From: Candolleomyces eurysporus
Taxonomy: Eukaryota; Basidiomycota; Agaricomycetes; Agaricales; Psathyrellaceae
Assembly (NCBI GenBank): GCA_027579435.1
Contig: JANBPK010000929.1
Coordinates: 1-64,000, forward strand
Length of the DNA: 64,000 nt
Direction of reading: 5' to 3'
A program made the translations under genes and the position numbers. Shown in pieces: positions 11,373 to 22,520 of the stretch (its first letter is position 1; each line of letters starts with the position of its first letter). The notes under the pieces are model-generated. The model searched no databases. It was not told the DNA's origin and saw only the letters and a list, made by a program, of their open reading frames with translations.

Positions 11373-12882
11373 TCAGAAGGGAAGTACACGATCGATAGCA
11401 CGGCCGATACGCCCAAAAAGTCCGCCACGACGTTTGGATTGACGTGCGAGGTCAGCGATGTGCCTGGCATATTCCTCTTGCCTCTGACGTGATTGGTCCA
11501 CGTCCATTCGGCGTTGAGTTTCCAGTTGCTCAATCTGGCTACGGAACTGCTCCTGCATTTGCTGTTGCTCTCGCTTGGCCTCGGCGTCCATGTCCTTCAT
11601 ACGCTGCAAAAGTTCGGCCTTCTCCCTCTGGAAATTGCTCGCCAGTTGTTTGGACTCCGTATCGATGCGGTCCATCTCTTTCTGAAGCTTCCTGGCCTCA
11701 GCCTCTATCTCGCGACGCGTTTCTTCGTCTTTCGTGTCCATGGCAGCTGGGAGGGCATTGAACGGACCGCCATCAGAATTGGAACAAAATGATGGTGAGC
11801 ACTCGCACCTTGCCATTCCTGCTGAAGATCCATCATCTCTTTCCTATGTCGCTCCTTCTCAGCGAGAAGCTCCTTGTTCAGCTCCGTTCCAGCAGCAGTC
11901 TGCAGAATATCCTTCTTCTCGTCGACGATCTCCCTCTGGATCTGCAAAGCCTGTGGGTTGTTGTCCAACAGACGTCTGATGATTGCCTGCGCAGACTCCA
12001 AAGTATGATCATGGCGGAGCATCTGGGCGCCCTTCTCCAATACGGGTTTGAAGAAAAGTCCGTCCGATGCTAACTCGCGTTCCCTGGCCTCACCGACGCT
12101 TTTGCTAACTTCACCCCACATATTGGTGAGGATGATGACGTTCTGGAGCGTGTCGTCTCCGCAAAGCTGTCGGAACATCCTGAAGTTGCGGGTCGAGATA
12201 CCGCCCATGCGGAAGTCGGAGATCCTATGGATATAGATGACGCCGGCAAGCTTTTGGTCGCGCTCATAACTGAGGACAACTCATGTAGAGTCAGACGTGG
12301 TTCCCAACGGCCAAGAGAAAATGCGACACTCACGCCGTAGAAAGGAAGTGAGCGATCATCCGAAGGATCTCGGTGTCACTCCTGTTCGTGTCGTCAAACC
12401 CAGGAGTGTCAATCAAAGTGACTGATCGCCCATCGAGCATGAATGAAGGCGCGACTTGGATGTTGTTCGTGCAGGAACGTAGACCGCCACTAATTCTCAT
12501 TTGAGAACCACTGATGGTGTTTATGAACTGTGATTAGGTCAAGGCAGTGAGTAAAGACATGCTGGTGATCATGAAGCAATCTTTTACAGTCGTCTTTCCA
12601 CTTCCAGTGGCCCCCATAACNCTNGAGGTCGGTCGAAGTCAGAGTCATAGGCGAGATAAGACAANCATGATTCACTAACGCGATGACAACCTCATCGGAT
12701 TGCTCNTCANATCGTTGTGACTGGTGCGGTGGTGGCGGACTGTAGNTATCAAATAAGCCCTNGTGANCATGATANATCGCAACGTTTTGAACTTAGCACT
12801 CACAAGGCTGCCTGAGCGGTCATAGGTACGGAAGGGTCTGGGNCAAAGTCGTTTNGAGGTGGCGNTCGGATGGAAGTTACAC
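11373..12882 (-). CDS. AIG1/GIMAP-like GTPase, array copy 2
   Basis: This is a paralog of the neighbouring copies with the same exon order. The last exon, with the coiled coil, ends at 11373. The preceding large exon (about 11807-12271) encodes the G4-like TNMWGEV segment and the helical region. The exon near 12330-12520 gives the G3 motif DTPGFDD, and the P-loop GATGSGKTT is read near 12590-12620. The C-terminus is again an amphipathic segment (GRIGRAIDRVLPF). The extreme 5' end carries N calls, so the start (aligned to copy 1 near 12880) is approximate and the ATG cannot be seen. Otherwise the gene looks intact. It lies about 2.4 kb from copy 1 in the same orientation, which implies serial duplication. 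Confidence 0.75.
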
Positions 12883-13697
12883 NATCNGAAAGGCTTTAGG
12901 GGAACTTGGGATTGTACTTGAGCCACCTCTTGGAGANCTTTAAGTCTCCTGTCCTGGGAGAGGATTCCCAGGTTCGTACGTCCACGCTTCCCGTTATCGC
13001 GAGCGCCNATCCTCCGGATCCTCCTCTCGATAGGGTTCGCTCTANGCAGTCTATGTNAAGCCANAGTAAGCTTCTTCATCNCTGCGAGATGNNCNCNTTT
13101 AANATGCCTTCTTCCGAGTCGTCNACGATGTAANAGCTGTATGAAAGCCGCAGGATGAACGAGGCAAACATTCGAGCGGNAAGCCATGTTCTGGGGTTCA
13201 TGTGAGCCTTCCNACCCTTTCTGACATGTCCNNCCATAGNTTTATCGANGGTGNCGATTGAATTTGCANCAGCGTTCCCAGTACATTGAGTTCAATCAGC
13301 GGNTTCTTGTATTCCCANTGAGTCTGACTTCAACATAANTTGTGGCCTCGAGGNAGCNGCGCAANGGAATAGCTTTCGCTTNGTGGAGNCTCGAGTCGGG
13401 TAATNCCAGTAAAAAGGGCAGAGGCAAGCATGATGNTGACGTGCAANCATGATGACGGTCGTGAGCTGAAGGCGCGNCGCCCCACGCTCACGCTCCGNAC
13501 TTCCTTGACNGAACACCTCCATCGCAAAAGACTACGGAGGGTGTAAAGTAACANTGCGTATTACGAAGCTTGCGTACCGCATTGCNGCAAGATTGCTAGC
13601 TAGTTCCAGAATATNTTACCGGCAGGAGANAGCTACATATAAATCGTCAAACAGAGGAAAAGTGTGCGAGTTNAAGCATCAATTCGNCAACCCANGC
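12883..13697. repeat. Upstream repeat unit of GTPase copy 2 and spacer
   Basis: 12930-13195 repeats the array upstream block (TTATCGCGAGCGCC, GATAGGGTTCGC, GAACGAGGCAAACATTCGAGC). The match continues to about 13330 (GTGNCGATTGAAT). The sequence is rich in N calls. No gene is supported in the rest. Confidence 0.55.
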
Positions 13698-15297
13698 TCA
13701 TAGTATCAAGCANTTCAAAGCCACCGCAGCCCAAGTTACTACTATTGACATTACCGTCGACGTCGACGCCTCCTTACTCGTGCGTTCGNATTGACGTTGA
13801 AGTTCAGCAATCTCCNTGGCATATTGCTCTTGCTTCTCGCGGGACTTGTTCTCGTNCNCNNNNATTCGGCGCCGATTTTCTAGTTCTTCAATCCGGTTGC
13901 GCTGCNGCTCTTGCATTCGTCGCTGCTCTCGCTTNGCTTCGGCNTCCATGGCCTTCAAACGCTTCTCGAGATTAGCCGTCTCCTTCTGGAAATTGTCCGC
14001 CAGTTTCCTAGACTCCTCTTCAATACGGTTGATCTCGTTCTNAAGCTTCTCGGCCGCCGCCTCGATCTCGCGACGGGTTTCTTCGTCTTTGNCATTCATG
14101 GCAGCTGAACATGAACATTATCATAATCGATGTCGGTGGAAATGCGAGAAGGTTAGCGAGCCATTCATANCTTGCCATTCGTCCTGAAGTTCTGTGATCT
14201 CCTTTTTATGTCGCTCCACTTCAGCTAGAAGTTCCTTATTCAGCACNCTTCCAGCTGAAGTCTGCAAGATCTNCTTCTTCTCATGAACAATCTCCCTCTG
14301 TATCTGGAGGANCAGCGGACGATTGTCCANGAGACGTCTGACGATCGCTTGCGCAGACTCCAGGGTATAATCGTGCCGAAGCATTTGAGCGCCCTTTTCG
14401 AGGACGGGTTTGAAGAAGAGGTNGTCCGAGGCCAACTCGCGTTCCCTTGCCTCACCAACNCCNTTNCCGACTTGTCCCCACATGTTGGTAACGATGATAA
14501 CATTGCTGAGAGTGCTGTCTCCGCAAATCTCGCGGAACATCCGAAAGTTACGAGTTGAGGTTCCGCCCATGCGGAAGTCAGAGATTCTGTGCATATAAAT
14601 GACGCCCGCGAGCNTCTTGCCNTGCTCATATCTGGGATATGCACGCGATTTCAGCCAAGGGGAGACCAAAAGTCAAGGATGAAGCGACACTCACGTAGTC
14701 TTGAGGAAGTGAGCGACCATCCGAAGGATATCAGTCTCGCTCCTTGTNGTGTCGTCAAACCCAGGNGTGTCGATGAGAGCNACNGNTCTTCCGTCAAGCA
14801 TGAACGTAGGAGCGACCTGNACNGTGTTCGTGCAGGANCGCAGACCACCGCTAATCTTCATNCGAGAACCACTGACNGNGTTGATGAACTGGTAATGTCA
14901 ACGCAGTGATATAAGACCCAANGTAGANCATNAGGAANTCCTGCATAGATNTACCGTCGTCTTTCCNCTACCGGTAGCNCCCATAACACTGGGGATCAAC
15001 CTAGTTAAGAGCCGATCCAATACTCGAAGATATAATTTNAATCACTAACGCGATTGCAACCTCNNNGAGCTGTTGCAAGTTTGGCTGTTGNGACANCGTG
15101 GACTTTGNAGGAACCCATGGTTCGCAAGTTGGTGGCGGACTGTACATAGAGGCCGCGTCCAAAAGGGCNCTGGTGAGCNTGANANNTCTTGAGCAACGAA
15201 AAAGGATACNAAGTACTNACGAGGTTGTAGGNGCAGACATCGGTATGTGANGAACTGGGGCNAAGNCTTCTCGAAGNNCNCNGNNNCNNTCAGNGGA
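13698..15297 (-). CDS. AIG1/GIMAP-like GTPase, array copy 3 with hydrophobic tail
   Basis: This is the third paralog, with the same exon layout. The last exon (14101-13698) encodes the coiled coil. The exon at about 14170-14635 gives the DFRMGG and TNMWGQV segments, the exon at 14699-14890 the G3 motif DTPGFDD, and the P-loop exon lies near 14950-14995. N calls are frequent, and the start (near 15290, aligned to the Pro-rich N-terminus of copy 1) is not visible. Unlike copies 1 and 2, the C-terminus is strongly hydrophobic (STVMSIVVTWAAVAL-x-CLIL, stop at 13698-13700). This would act as a C-terminal membrane anchor. Completeness cannot be judged fully because of the N positions. Confidence 0.7.
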
Positions 15298-16080
15298 CCC
15301 TCGGCCTGATANTCCATTCAAANGACCTTTTAAGCCTGCANGNNCNTGAGAGCGGATTTCCAGGTCGGTCAAGNTTNGTGCTCTACACGTGTACCTTATC
15401 GCTAGCGCCANCNCTCCACCTTCTCCATTAGANTCATTCCATNANGTTCATGTGAAGCCATGGTAGGCGCTCNGCAAGTACGAGCACCTTCATTGTGCCT
15501 TTTTTGTCTACAGTTGGACNGANGGGCATGAAAAACGCATGTTCCTGAATACCTCATGACCTCTGTGATTCAGTTACAATGGTTATAGGTGGCGACGATT
15601 GAATTCTTGCCGTAGCAGGTTGCTTTGAACCATGAGTCCGGCCACCAAGGGACAACCGCTGAATGTGCGGGCTCGTGGATCAGTACGAGGCAATACTACA
15701 TTGCTCACCGCCTCGTGGAGCTGAGCAGGCGCCTNACCTATAGANNCAGAGACGAACGTGANNGNCGNNNGNNTGNANGGTNGNCGGGCTGCANCGNNNN
15801 NGANCANCNTNGNNCATGATGNNNGNATCATCCGTATTCAGTAGCANGAGATGNANAACGAAAGCAGACTCNAACGGNCCTTGGAAAAANAGATGGCCTT
15901 TGNATTTCCCTGCGTCCGCAGGATGAACGGTGATATCAAGCTGAGATATTTTTGATCAGAGTAAATGAATATTGAATCGTGATCGAATCATAATGNTCGT
16001 AACGTTATTACCGAGCTTGGATGCGTCCAGCGCAAGAGGATGCAAACGCATCGGCTTAGATTTACCACAGAGCGGTCTCA
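15298..16080. repeat. Upstream repeat unit of GTPase copy 3, then N-rich spacer
   Basis: 15330-15545 matches the array upstream block (TTTCCAGGTCGGTCAAG, TTATCGCTAGCGCC, GTGAAGCCATGGTAGGCGCT) and similarity extends to about 15610 (GGCGACGATTGAATT). 15740-15900 is dominated by N calls. No gene is supported. Confidence 0.5.
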
Positions 16081-17020
16081 TCAGGGCTTCCGCTTTGTAT
16101 ACCACGACCTTTGGGTAGAATCTGGATTTGGCAGTAGTGGTGGGGCTTTGCTATACCATGAACTCCCCTCAACTTCAGGGATACTCTGCGGCGCAATTAC
16201 CTCGAAGGCAGGGAAATGTCCAAGCTGCGGGTGCACAGAATGACGATGGTCACGATGCTGAGGGGTAGGAGTCGGACGAGGCTGGGGTTTAAGCTTATTG
16301 ATCACCTTCAGCTCTGGGCTGTCACCCTCTTGCTCATCTGTCGATGGAGCAACGATATTAAAAGCGTCCTGCCACGTGGGACAGAGAGCGAGGCCATCAC
16401 GTTGGATCCGCTTCGTAGCACGAGGCCGTCGAACCACCTCAGCCCTCGAAACCGGCATTTCGTACTCGGGGAGTGGGCGGGAAGGGGGAGAGGGAGCATG
16501 TTCCTGGCTAGAAGTCCTCGGAAGATCCGGCAGAGGCTTTTGACGATCATAGCGAGAGGGAGCCTGGTGAATGGGAGCCAGAGGTTTTTCATACCGTCCA
16601 GGGACTCTTTTATCAGAGGAGGAAGGCAGATTTGATGATGCAGAAGCAACATGTGCTTCCTGTTCACGTCTCTCCTTAGGCTTCTGACGATAGACCCCCA
16701 ACTCTTCCTCTTGAATTTGCATCCAGACTATGGGTGGAAGGTGCATAGGATATGCAGCCTCGTCAGAAGTAACTTCATACTTGCCGGGGCAGGGTGTCCA
16801 ACTGTTCTCAGCCCTGCCCTGACACCGGTACCATCCTTGAGGGCCTTGAGGTGGGTTAGGAAAACCACAATATCGAGTGCAATTCTTTGGGCGTGGTGTA
16901 GGCAAGCTGGAAGGATGCCCGTATTGGGTTCGTCCCTGAGATGAGGAAGTTTTGACTAGGGAACATGAGTTTCGTTAGCTGTCAAAACTGCCATTAATCG
17001 ACATGACACTCACAAGGCAT
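16081..17020 (-). CDS. Proline-rich hypothetical protein with Cys-containing N-terminus
   Basis: The main exon 16955-16081 is open throughout. The acceptor CCCTAG at 16957-16956 and donor GTGAGTG at 17013 join it in frame to an ATG at 17020, giving 293 residues; upstream in-frame coding sequence is also possible, so the start is tentative. The N-terminal part has Cys and Trp residues in short motifs (NCTRYCGFPNPPQGPQGWYRC, trimmed here to its key Cys-x3-Cys and a later Cys), perhaps a small metal- or disulfide-stabilised module. The rest is Pro/Ser/Arg-rich and probably disordered. There is no signal peptide and I do not recognise the family. Confidence 0.45.
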
Positions 17021-18168
17021 CGCCAGGTATTCCTTGAGAGATAACCAGAGACACTTGCGGGTCAACAAGGAGCGTAAAATGCGTGTAGATGTGTTAGATC
17101 GAGGCTTCAGAGTCGACTGGAGCAAATCGACCGTCGTCAAGACGGTAGAATGAAAGCGAAAGTGAGACGAAAGAGAAAGAGCAGAGGGGCAAAATACGAA
17201 TGGGCCCCCATATGACGACCAAGAGGCCAATTTATAGTGGCTACCATCGTGCCAACGAGAGCTTTGAATAGCCCTTGCCACACAATGAGTAAACTGTGCT
17301 TGGTAGCCACAAAGGCGACAATGCCCAACTGGCCAGATCCAAGCCACAGCTTTACCTTAGCGGGATATTCGGCGGCCTGACGACGGCCGATGCCCGACGC
17401 CAGCAGCAGGAGACAATAGCGAACGGGTGCTGGACGTCCAAGGCAAACTCTCCAGAGTCCAGAAGGGATTGTTGTCTATGTTTGACGCTGCGTTCAGTGT
17501 GGCCCTGATACAACCGGTCGCCGGAGTCAGAAAATAGCGAGGTAGCACAAGGAGAGGACTGTGCCCTGCACCGAATGGACAGAAGTTCCGTTGAAAGGCA
17601 CAATTTCTGTTGCCACAAACTGCTGGTGCAGACAGCGCGTAACTGTTCGATGGTCAAAGCACGCGACGACTGAGCCACACCCTCGCAGCCCACAGTGACC
17701 AAAGGCGAACAATAATAAGGAGGCAATGCCAAATGCTACGGGACNAAAATGAGAGCCTACTCGGGGGCATTTTCAAACAGACACAGGGACTGGCACCTAC
17801 TGGATGATGACGAAAGCTCCAGGCGATTTCGAGAGACGGGGTATCTGAAAGTGACATCAGCTTCGAAATCAAAGAACNNTTTTTTTCATGTTTCATTGAC
17901 AATGAATCCGTCAACAAGCACGTAAACGAGAACACCAGGAGGAGAAGTGCGACGAACGCTGGAAAGAAAAAGAAAAGGACTCTACGAGACTCGAAACGAA
18001 GGCATGTTGATGCTTAGCAAGAGCTTCCCAAACAAATACCGGTTCGGAGCCAATAATGTCAACATTCATGCACCTCGCCTCACCATTCCTCTTGCCTCGT
18101 TGCTTTTCGATTCAATCGCGCTCTCAGAGGCGTCTTATCTCACAACACTAGTCACCGGGTCTTATACT
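17021..18168. other. Intergenic stretch, no supported gene
   Basis: Minus-strand open stretches at 17021-17347 and 17352-17732 have cysteine-rich, unordered composition without a domain. They could be non-coding, or 5' exons of the gene at 16081-17020. A T/A-rich run lies near 17878-17890. 5' sequence of the Rai1 gene occupies the last few hundred bases. Confidence 0.25.
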
Positions 18169-19882
18169 ATGTCTGCTGCAAAGCGCAAAATTGCTGAAAT
18201 TCTGGAGAAGGAGCAGCCAGCGTCCGGTTCCAAGGACGTACCCAATCGTAGACAGGCCCGCGATGAAAGGCCAGCTCAGAGACGGCAGAATGAGGCGCAC
18301 GACAACCATACACCCGGTCTCTCAGCTGCGGCATCTACGTCCAGTCCTGATGCAACACCGGTGGTTCAAAGACTCGCGTATCCTGACGTTCGGCGGACCA
18401 CGGTCAAGCAGACTCCCTTTCAACTTCCAACACGAATCACGTCCTTCTCTCATGACGAGCAGCACGTTCAGCGATTTGACGACTCCGCGCTGCGGTATTA
18501 TGTCGAGCCGCCTCGAGGAGCGCGTCTGGACTACGGCTATGACCGCTGGATACGCAAACCGGATGTCCGAGGGCGACTCGACGGATTACTCAACGCCATT
18601 TGTGAATTGAAGAAAGATCCTGCAAAGGCTGCTTCGGTCCCGGACAATGGAGTTATGTGCTGGAGGGGTATTATGACCAAGTAGGTCGTATGTTGTTCGT
18701 CACACCCGAGGTTAGGCTAACGTTATTGAGAAAGAATATTGACGGCGCCGTATGAAGAACGGGATGGCTGGGAACTGAACATTATGTTTGTCAATGGCAT
18801 CTTGTATCTTGAAGAGCATCTGACCGATAGCCAGCTTGAACAAAAGTGAGCGGATACTTGTGTTCTAACCGGGGCAGGTACATTCTGACCATTGTTCGAA
18901 GAAATGAAATGGCCCCAAGACAGCGGCTAAACACCTATTATGGCTATTCATTCGAATCATATTGCACTTCTGACTCACCGACGCGTCGTATGGACGCGCC
19001 TCCCAGGCATGATGGTGAGCCTTATGGGTGGGGAGGCGATGTCAATACGAATGTACAATGGTGCTCCGTCGTGCGGACAAAGCTCGGCGACACACGGATT
19101 GTCATCGGCGGGGAGGTTGACTGCGTGAAAGGTTTGTGCTCTTCTTCCTTGCGATCGCTTGCGGCAAGAACTCAGAATACTATTCAGGCAAATATACGGG
19201 ACGCACAGATACGCTCGTAGAGCTAAAGACATCTCTTGCTATACGTGGTGTGAATGACGAAACACGATTTGAAAAGTTAGTCGCTGATTGTGCCATAACG
19301 TGCAAATGCGACCGAGCGAATGAGGATGCTCACCAAACTTCCAGGAAGCTTCTCAAATTCTATTTCCAGTCGTTTCTTCTTGGCGTTCCTGTATGTGCCC
19401 TCCATTATCGCGGGTTAACATTCCGCTTACCTTCCGTGGTTCCGTGGCTACAGGAAATCGTGGTCGGATTTCGGACACCATCCGGTGTAATCACCACGAC
19501 GCAGACGTTTAAGACGATCGAAATCCCTCGCCAAGTGCGAGGGAAGCCAGGAGGCTGGAACCCCCTGGTGTGCTTAGAGTGGGCCGACCGATTCCTAAAC
19601 TCTATAAAGGGCATTGCCCAGGCTCCTGGAAGCGAGAACGCGTCCAGAAGTGTGTGGCGAGCCAGTTTCGTACCTGGAACCGGTGTCAACGTGCGACTGT
19701 TGGGCCAGTCAGAGGTCGACGAAGTTGTCAATATGGAGGACCGGATTGGGTTCCTACCGCGTTGGTACTGGTCCGAGGTGGAGGTGGAAGCACAGCCGGG
19801 ACGTCCGGTATCAGATACAACGCAGTCTACTGTTCAGGCGATGGCGCCGCCACCCGCTACGCATTCGGGATGGCAGATATAG
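18169..19882 (+). CDS. RAI1: Decapping nuclease Rai1/DXO family
   Basis: There are six exons (18169-18680, 18735-18845, 18902-19131, 19188-19275, 19345-19390, 19454-19882) summing to 471 codons plus stop. The DXO/Rai1 signature blocks appear in order: YYGYSFE in exon 3, GGEVDCVK at its end (acidic metal ligands Glu and Asp), LVELKTS in exon 4, KLLKFYFQSFLLGVP across exons 4-5, and EIVVGFR at the start of exon 6. In characterised members these acidic residues bind Mg2+ for 5'-end pyrophosphohydrolase, decapping or deNADding activity, and Rai1 stabilises the 5'-3' exonuclease Rat1 in the nucleus. The first about 110 residues are basic and Ser/Pro-rich and not conserved. I chose the ATG at 18169 (MSAAKRKIAEILEK); an upstream in-frame ATG would add unlikely sequence. 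The key residues look intact, so it should be active. Confidence 0.9.
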
Positions 19883-20459
19883 AATTTTGTGTCGAAGATG
19901 GCTCGGCCAGGAACTCATGTGGGACAAGAATCAGACGGTTTGAACATCTGGCCGGCTGAGACGTCTTTCTTGAAGGAATTCGCTATTGTGATCTTCGTGC
20001 CAGGATGACTGAGGTCATCATACTCGGTCATCTGATCCACATGGTGGGTTTTGATAGTCCATTTTGGGATGCTAATGACAGTATAAAATCGGGAGAATCT
20101 GATTCACTCCGAAAGGATAGGCAGCGTCCTCTTGTATTAGCGATAGTGTGTGCCGTGCAAGGGCTGGTTGGAGGAGAACAAGAGGAGGGAGGCTCGAGCA
20201 AAATTAGCGAAAACCAGTATTTAGCAGGTGATGCCGCGATTGATCAGGCCGGCAGGAGTTTTAAAGCCGAAACCCCGGAAAAAGCCGATACGCGTCGTCG
20301 CGTTTGAGGACCCAAGCACAACCCGCAATTCTCTCTCACAAGCCATTACTCAGCCCGTCCTCAACGCGCCCCTCGACGTCCACCGCTCCTTCGACGTCGT
20401 CAAGCCCCCGGGCCACACCATCGAGCACGTCGTTGCTGTACAGCACAGCCCACGCGTAA
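19883..20459. other. Intergenic stretch between RAI1 and the Whi5/Nrm1-like gene
   Basis: No gene is supported. The last part is pyrimidine-rich and probably contains the promoter and 5' UTR of the plus-strand gene starting at 20460. Confidence 0.4.
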
Positions 20460-22520
20460 ATGGCGACCCCAGCNTCTTCAGCCACGTCGCCCTCTCCACC
20501 CATGGCTTATCTCTCTCATGCTCCGTCGACCCCCCAGCCCATGCCCTCGACGTCTTCAGACGTCCAGGAGAAGGATAACAGGCAGAAGGCCGTTCAGAAG
20601 TTCCTTGCAAGGGCAGAAATCTCCATGGTGCGTGCATATTTCTTCGTCGAACGCGTCGTCGTCCTGGGCAGCGCACGACGTGATGGCTGCGTTCTGGTGC
20701 ACGACGGCTGCATTGCTTGCATCCCCCATTGTCCGACCATGCCCGCAAGCTCCGCATAGCTGCTGCCAGGACGGCTTCATATCTGTCTGAAACCACGACC
20801 CCCTTACTGATCGAATTTAATAGGTAACTCGCGCACTTCGAGCGCGTCTTTCGTATGCGTCGTACAAGGCTGCCCACAATATTTCCCATGTACCCCTACG
20901 TGACTTGGAGGCTCAGACCATTCAAAACCAGCAGGCCTCATTCTCCCGCACCATCGCCGCGAAGAGGAAGGCAGCGGGCCTCCCTGGCTACTATCCCACA
21001 CCTGGAACTCCAGGTCCCAGCACGGCCTCGCCCAGCACCAGCGTTCGTCGAGCAGCAGGGTCGGGAGCCATGCTCCCCCCTCCGTCTGTCAATTCTCCTC
21101 GGGCCTTCTTCTCTACATTCCCCAGTCAACCTACCTCCGCGGCGCACGGCGAAACAGCTTCCAGTTCGAGAAGTGGGTCTAATTCTGCGCCCAGCCTGTA
21201 CACATCAATACTAGCACCGCCGCCAACGNAAACAAGCCCGGACAATACACAATGTACACGATNCCCCCTGTGCCCGCACCCATCCGTCCTGCCCCATCGC
21301 CGCGACCTCGCAATACTCTAAAATCTCCACGGACTGACCACCGCTCCCATGCCAAAGGTCGACACTCTGACAAGAAAGTCGTCAACACTCCTGACCGTCG
21401 CAAGGCCAAGCGTACTTCTGCTGCTGATAAAGGGAAGCGAAGACAACATGTAGGCATGGAAGTCGATGCCGACGGAGACGTTGACATGAAAGCCGCAGCA
21501 ACGTTAACCTCTCTGCTCTTCCATCACCGACCATCAATCGGTGGGAGCACATCATCCCCTCGCTCAAGTATTGATGGTTCCGAAGCGGGGTCAAACTATT
21601 CGTATTCTCATTTCGCCCAAAGCTCGACGAGGACGACGACGGTGGCTGGACCTCCACCATCGTCTACGTCCCCTTACTCGAACCCAGCCGAGCTGCCGTT
21701 ACGTCATAAGACCCCTCCCTCGGGCCCTGTTGCCAAGCAGACCACCCCTCGAACAGTGCCAACTGACAAGGATAGCGAGGCAGCTGATCTCATGCTCTTC
21801 CTGGCCACTTCTCCTTCCCCAGCTCAAACTTCGAAGGCGAGAGATAAGGTAGCATTCCAAACTCTCAGTGGCACGTCAGCACGTCCGAAAGGACGTGTTC
21901 TTTTCCAAGCCAACTCCGTCTCGGAGCAACCCACTGGAGAATCTGCAGGTGGGACCGGATCCTTGCGACCACCATCAACCTTGTCACGCAGTGGTGAAGG
22001 AAGCTTCGTGTCAAGCATATCGAGCATTGGCAGCGAGATTGGGGCCAATCAGAATGTAGCTTCTGCTCCTGTCCAAGCTCACCCCTCCGCCCCTGTGGCA
22101 ACCCCTGCACAACTACTTCCTCCTCCATCCCTGTCTTCGTCAATACCTACGACAACATCGGCACCGAGGGAAGCGGAACAAATAGTTGTCGGGCGCAGTC
22201 CAAGACCTGTACACAATACCGTGACTCCAGGAGCGCCGGCAGATTTTAATATCCACGAATTTATTAACGCCTCACCTTCTTCGCCATCCAGAGCCTTACA
22301 GCCACCGAAAAGCAACCATGGCCTGCGTGCTGACATTGGGCGACGACTGTTCGAGGAGGAGCAGATGCGGCAGGCAGCCGCTCAAGCAACGTCCACCGTC
22401 AGTGCTACGACAGGACATCGCGACATGCATGTGGAGGGACCGGTGAGGCAAGGGGATGAAAAGCAAGGGATAGCGCACACGAGGGCGTTGGGGACCACGA
22501 TTGATATCGCGCAGAGTTGA
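20460..22520 (+). CDS. Whi5/Nrm1-like cell-cycle transcription regulator
   Basis: There are two exons: 20460-20627 and 20824-22520 (donor GTGCGT, acceptor TTTAATAG). The exon junction lies within a conserved helical block: AVQKFLARAEISM in exon 1, continuing TRALRARLSYASYKAAHN in exon 2. Spacing and residues match the short GTB-type motif of fungal Whi5/Nrm1 repressors, which bind the SBF/MBF complexes to restrain G1/S transcription. The rest, about 560 residues, is Ser/Pro/Thr-rich and probably disordered, with two short hydrophobic-acidic motifs (AADLMLFLATSPSP and FNIHEFINASPSSP) that look like docking or degron-like elements. The frame breaks between N calls at 21229 and 21263. Dropping both restores one continuous reading of 620 residues, so the break is probably a base-calling artefact. 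Confidence 0.55.

Noticed and set aside
17352..17935. Minus-strand open frame of 126 codons
   Set aside because: Unordered Cys/Ser/Leu composition, no start context and no domain; it may be non-coding or a 5' exon of the 16081-17020 gene.
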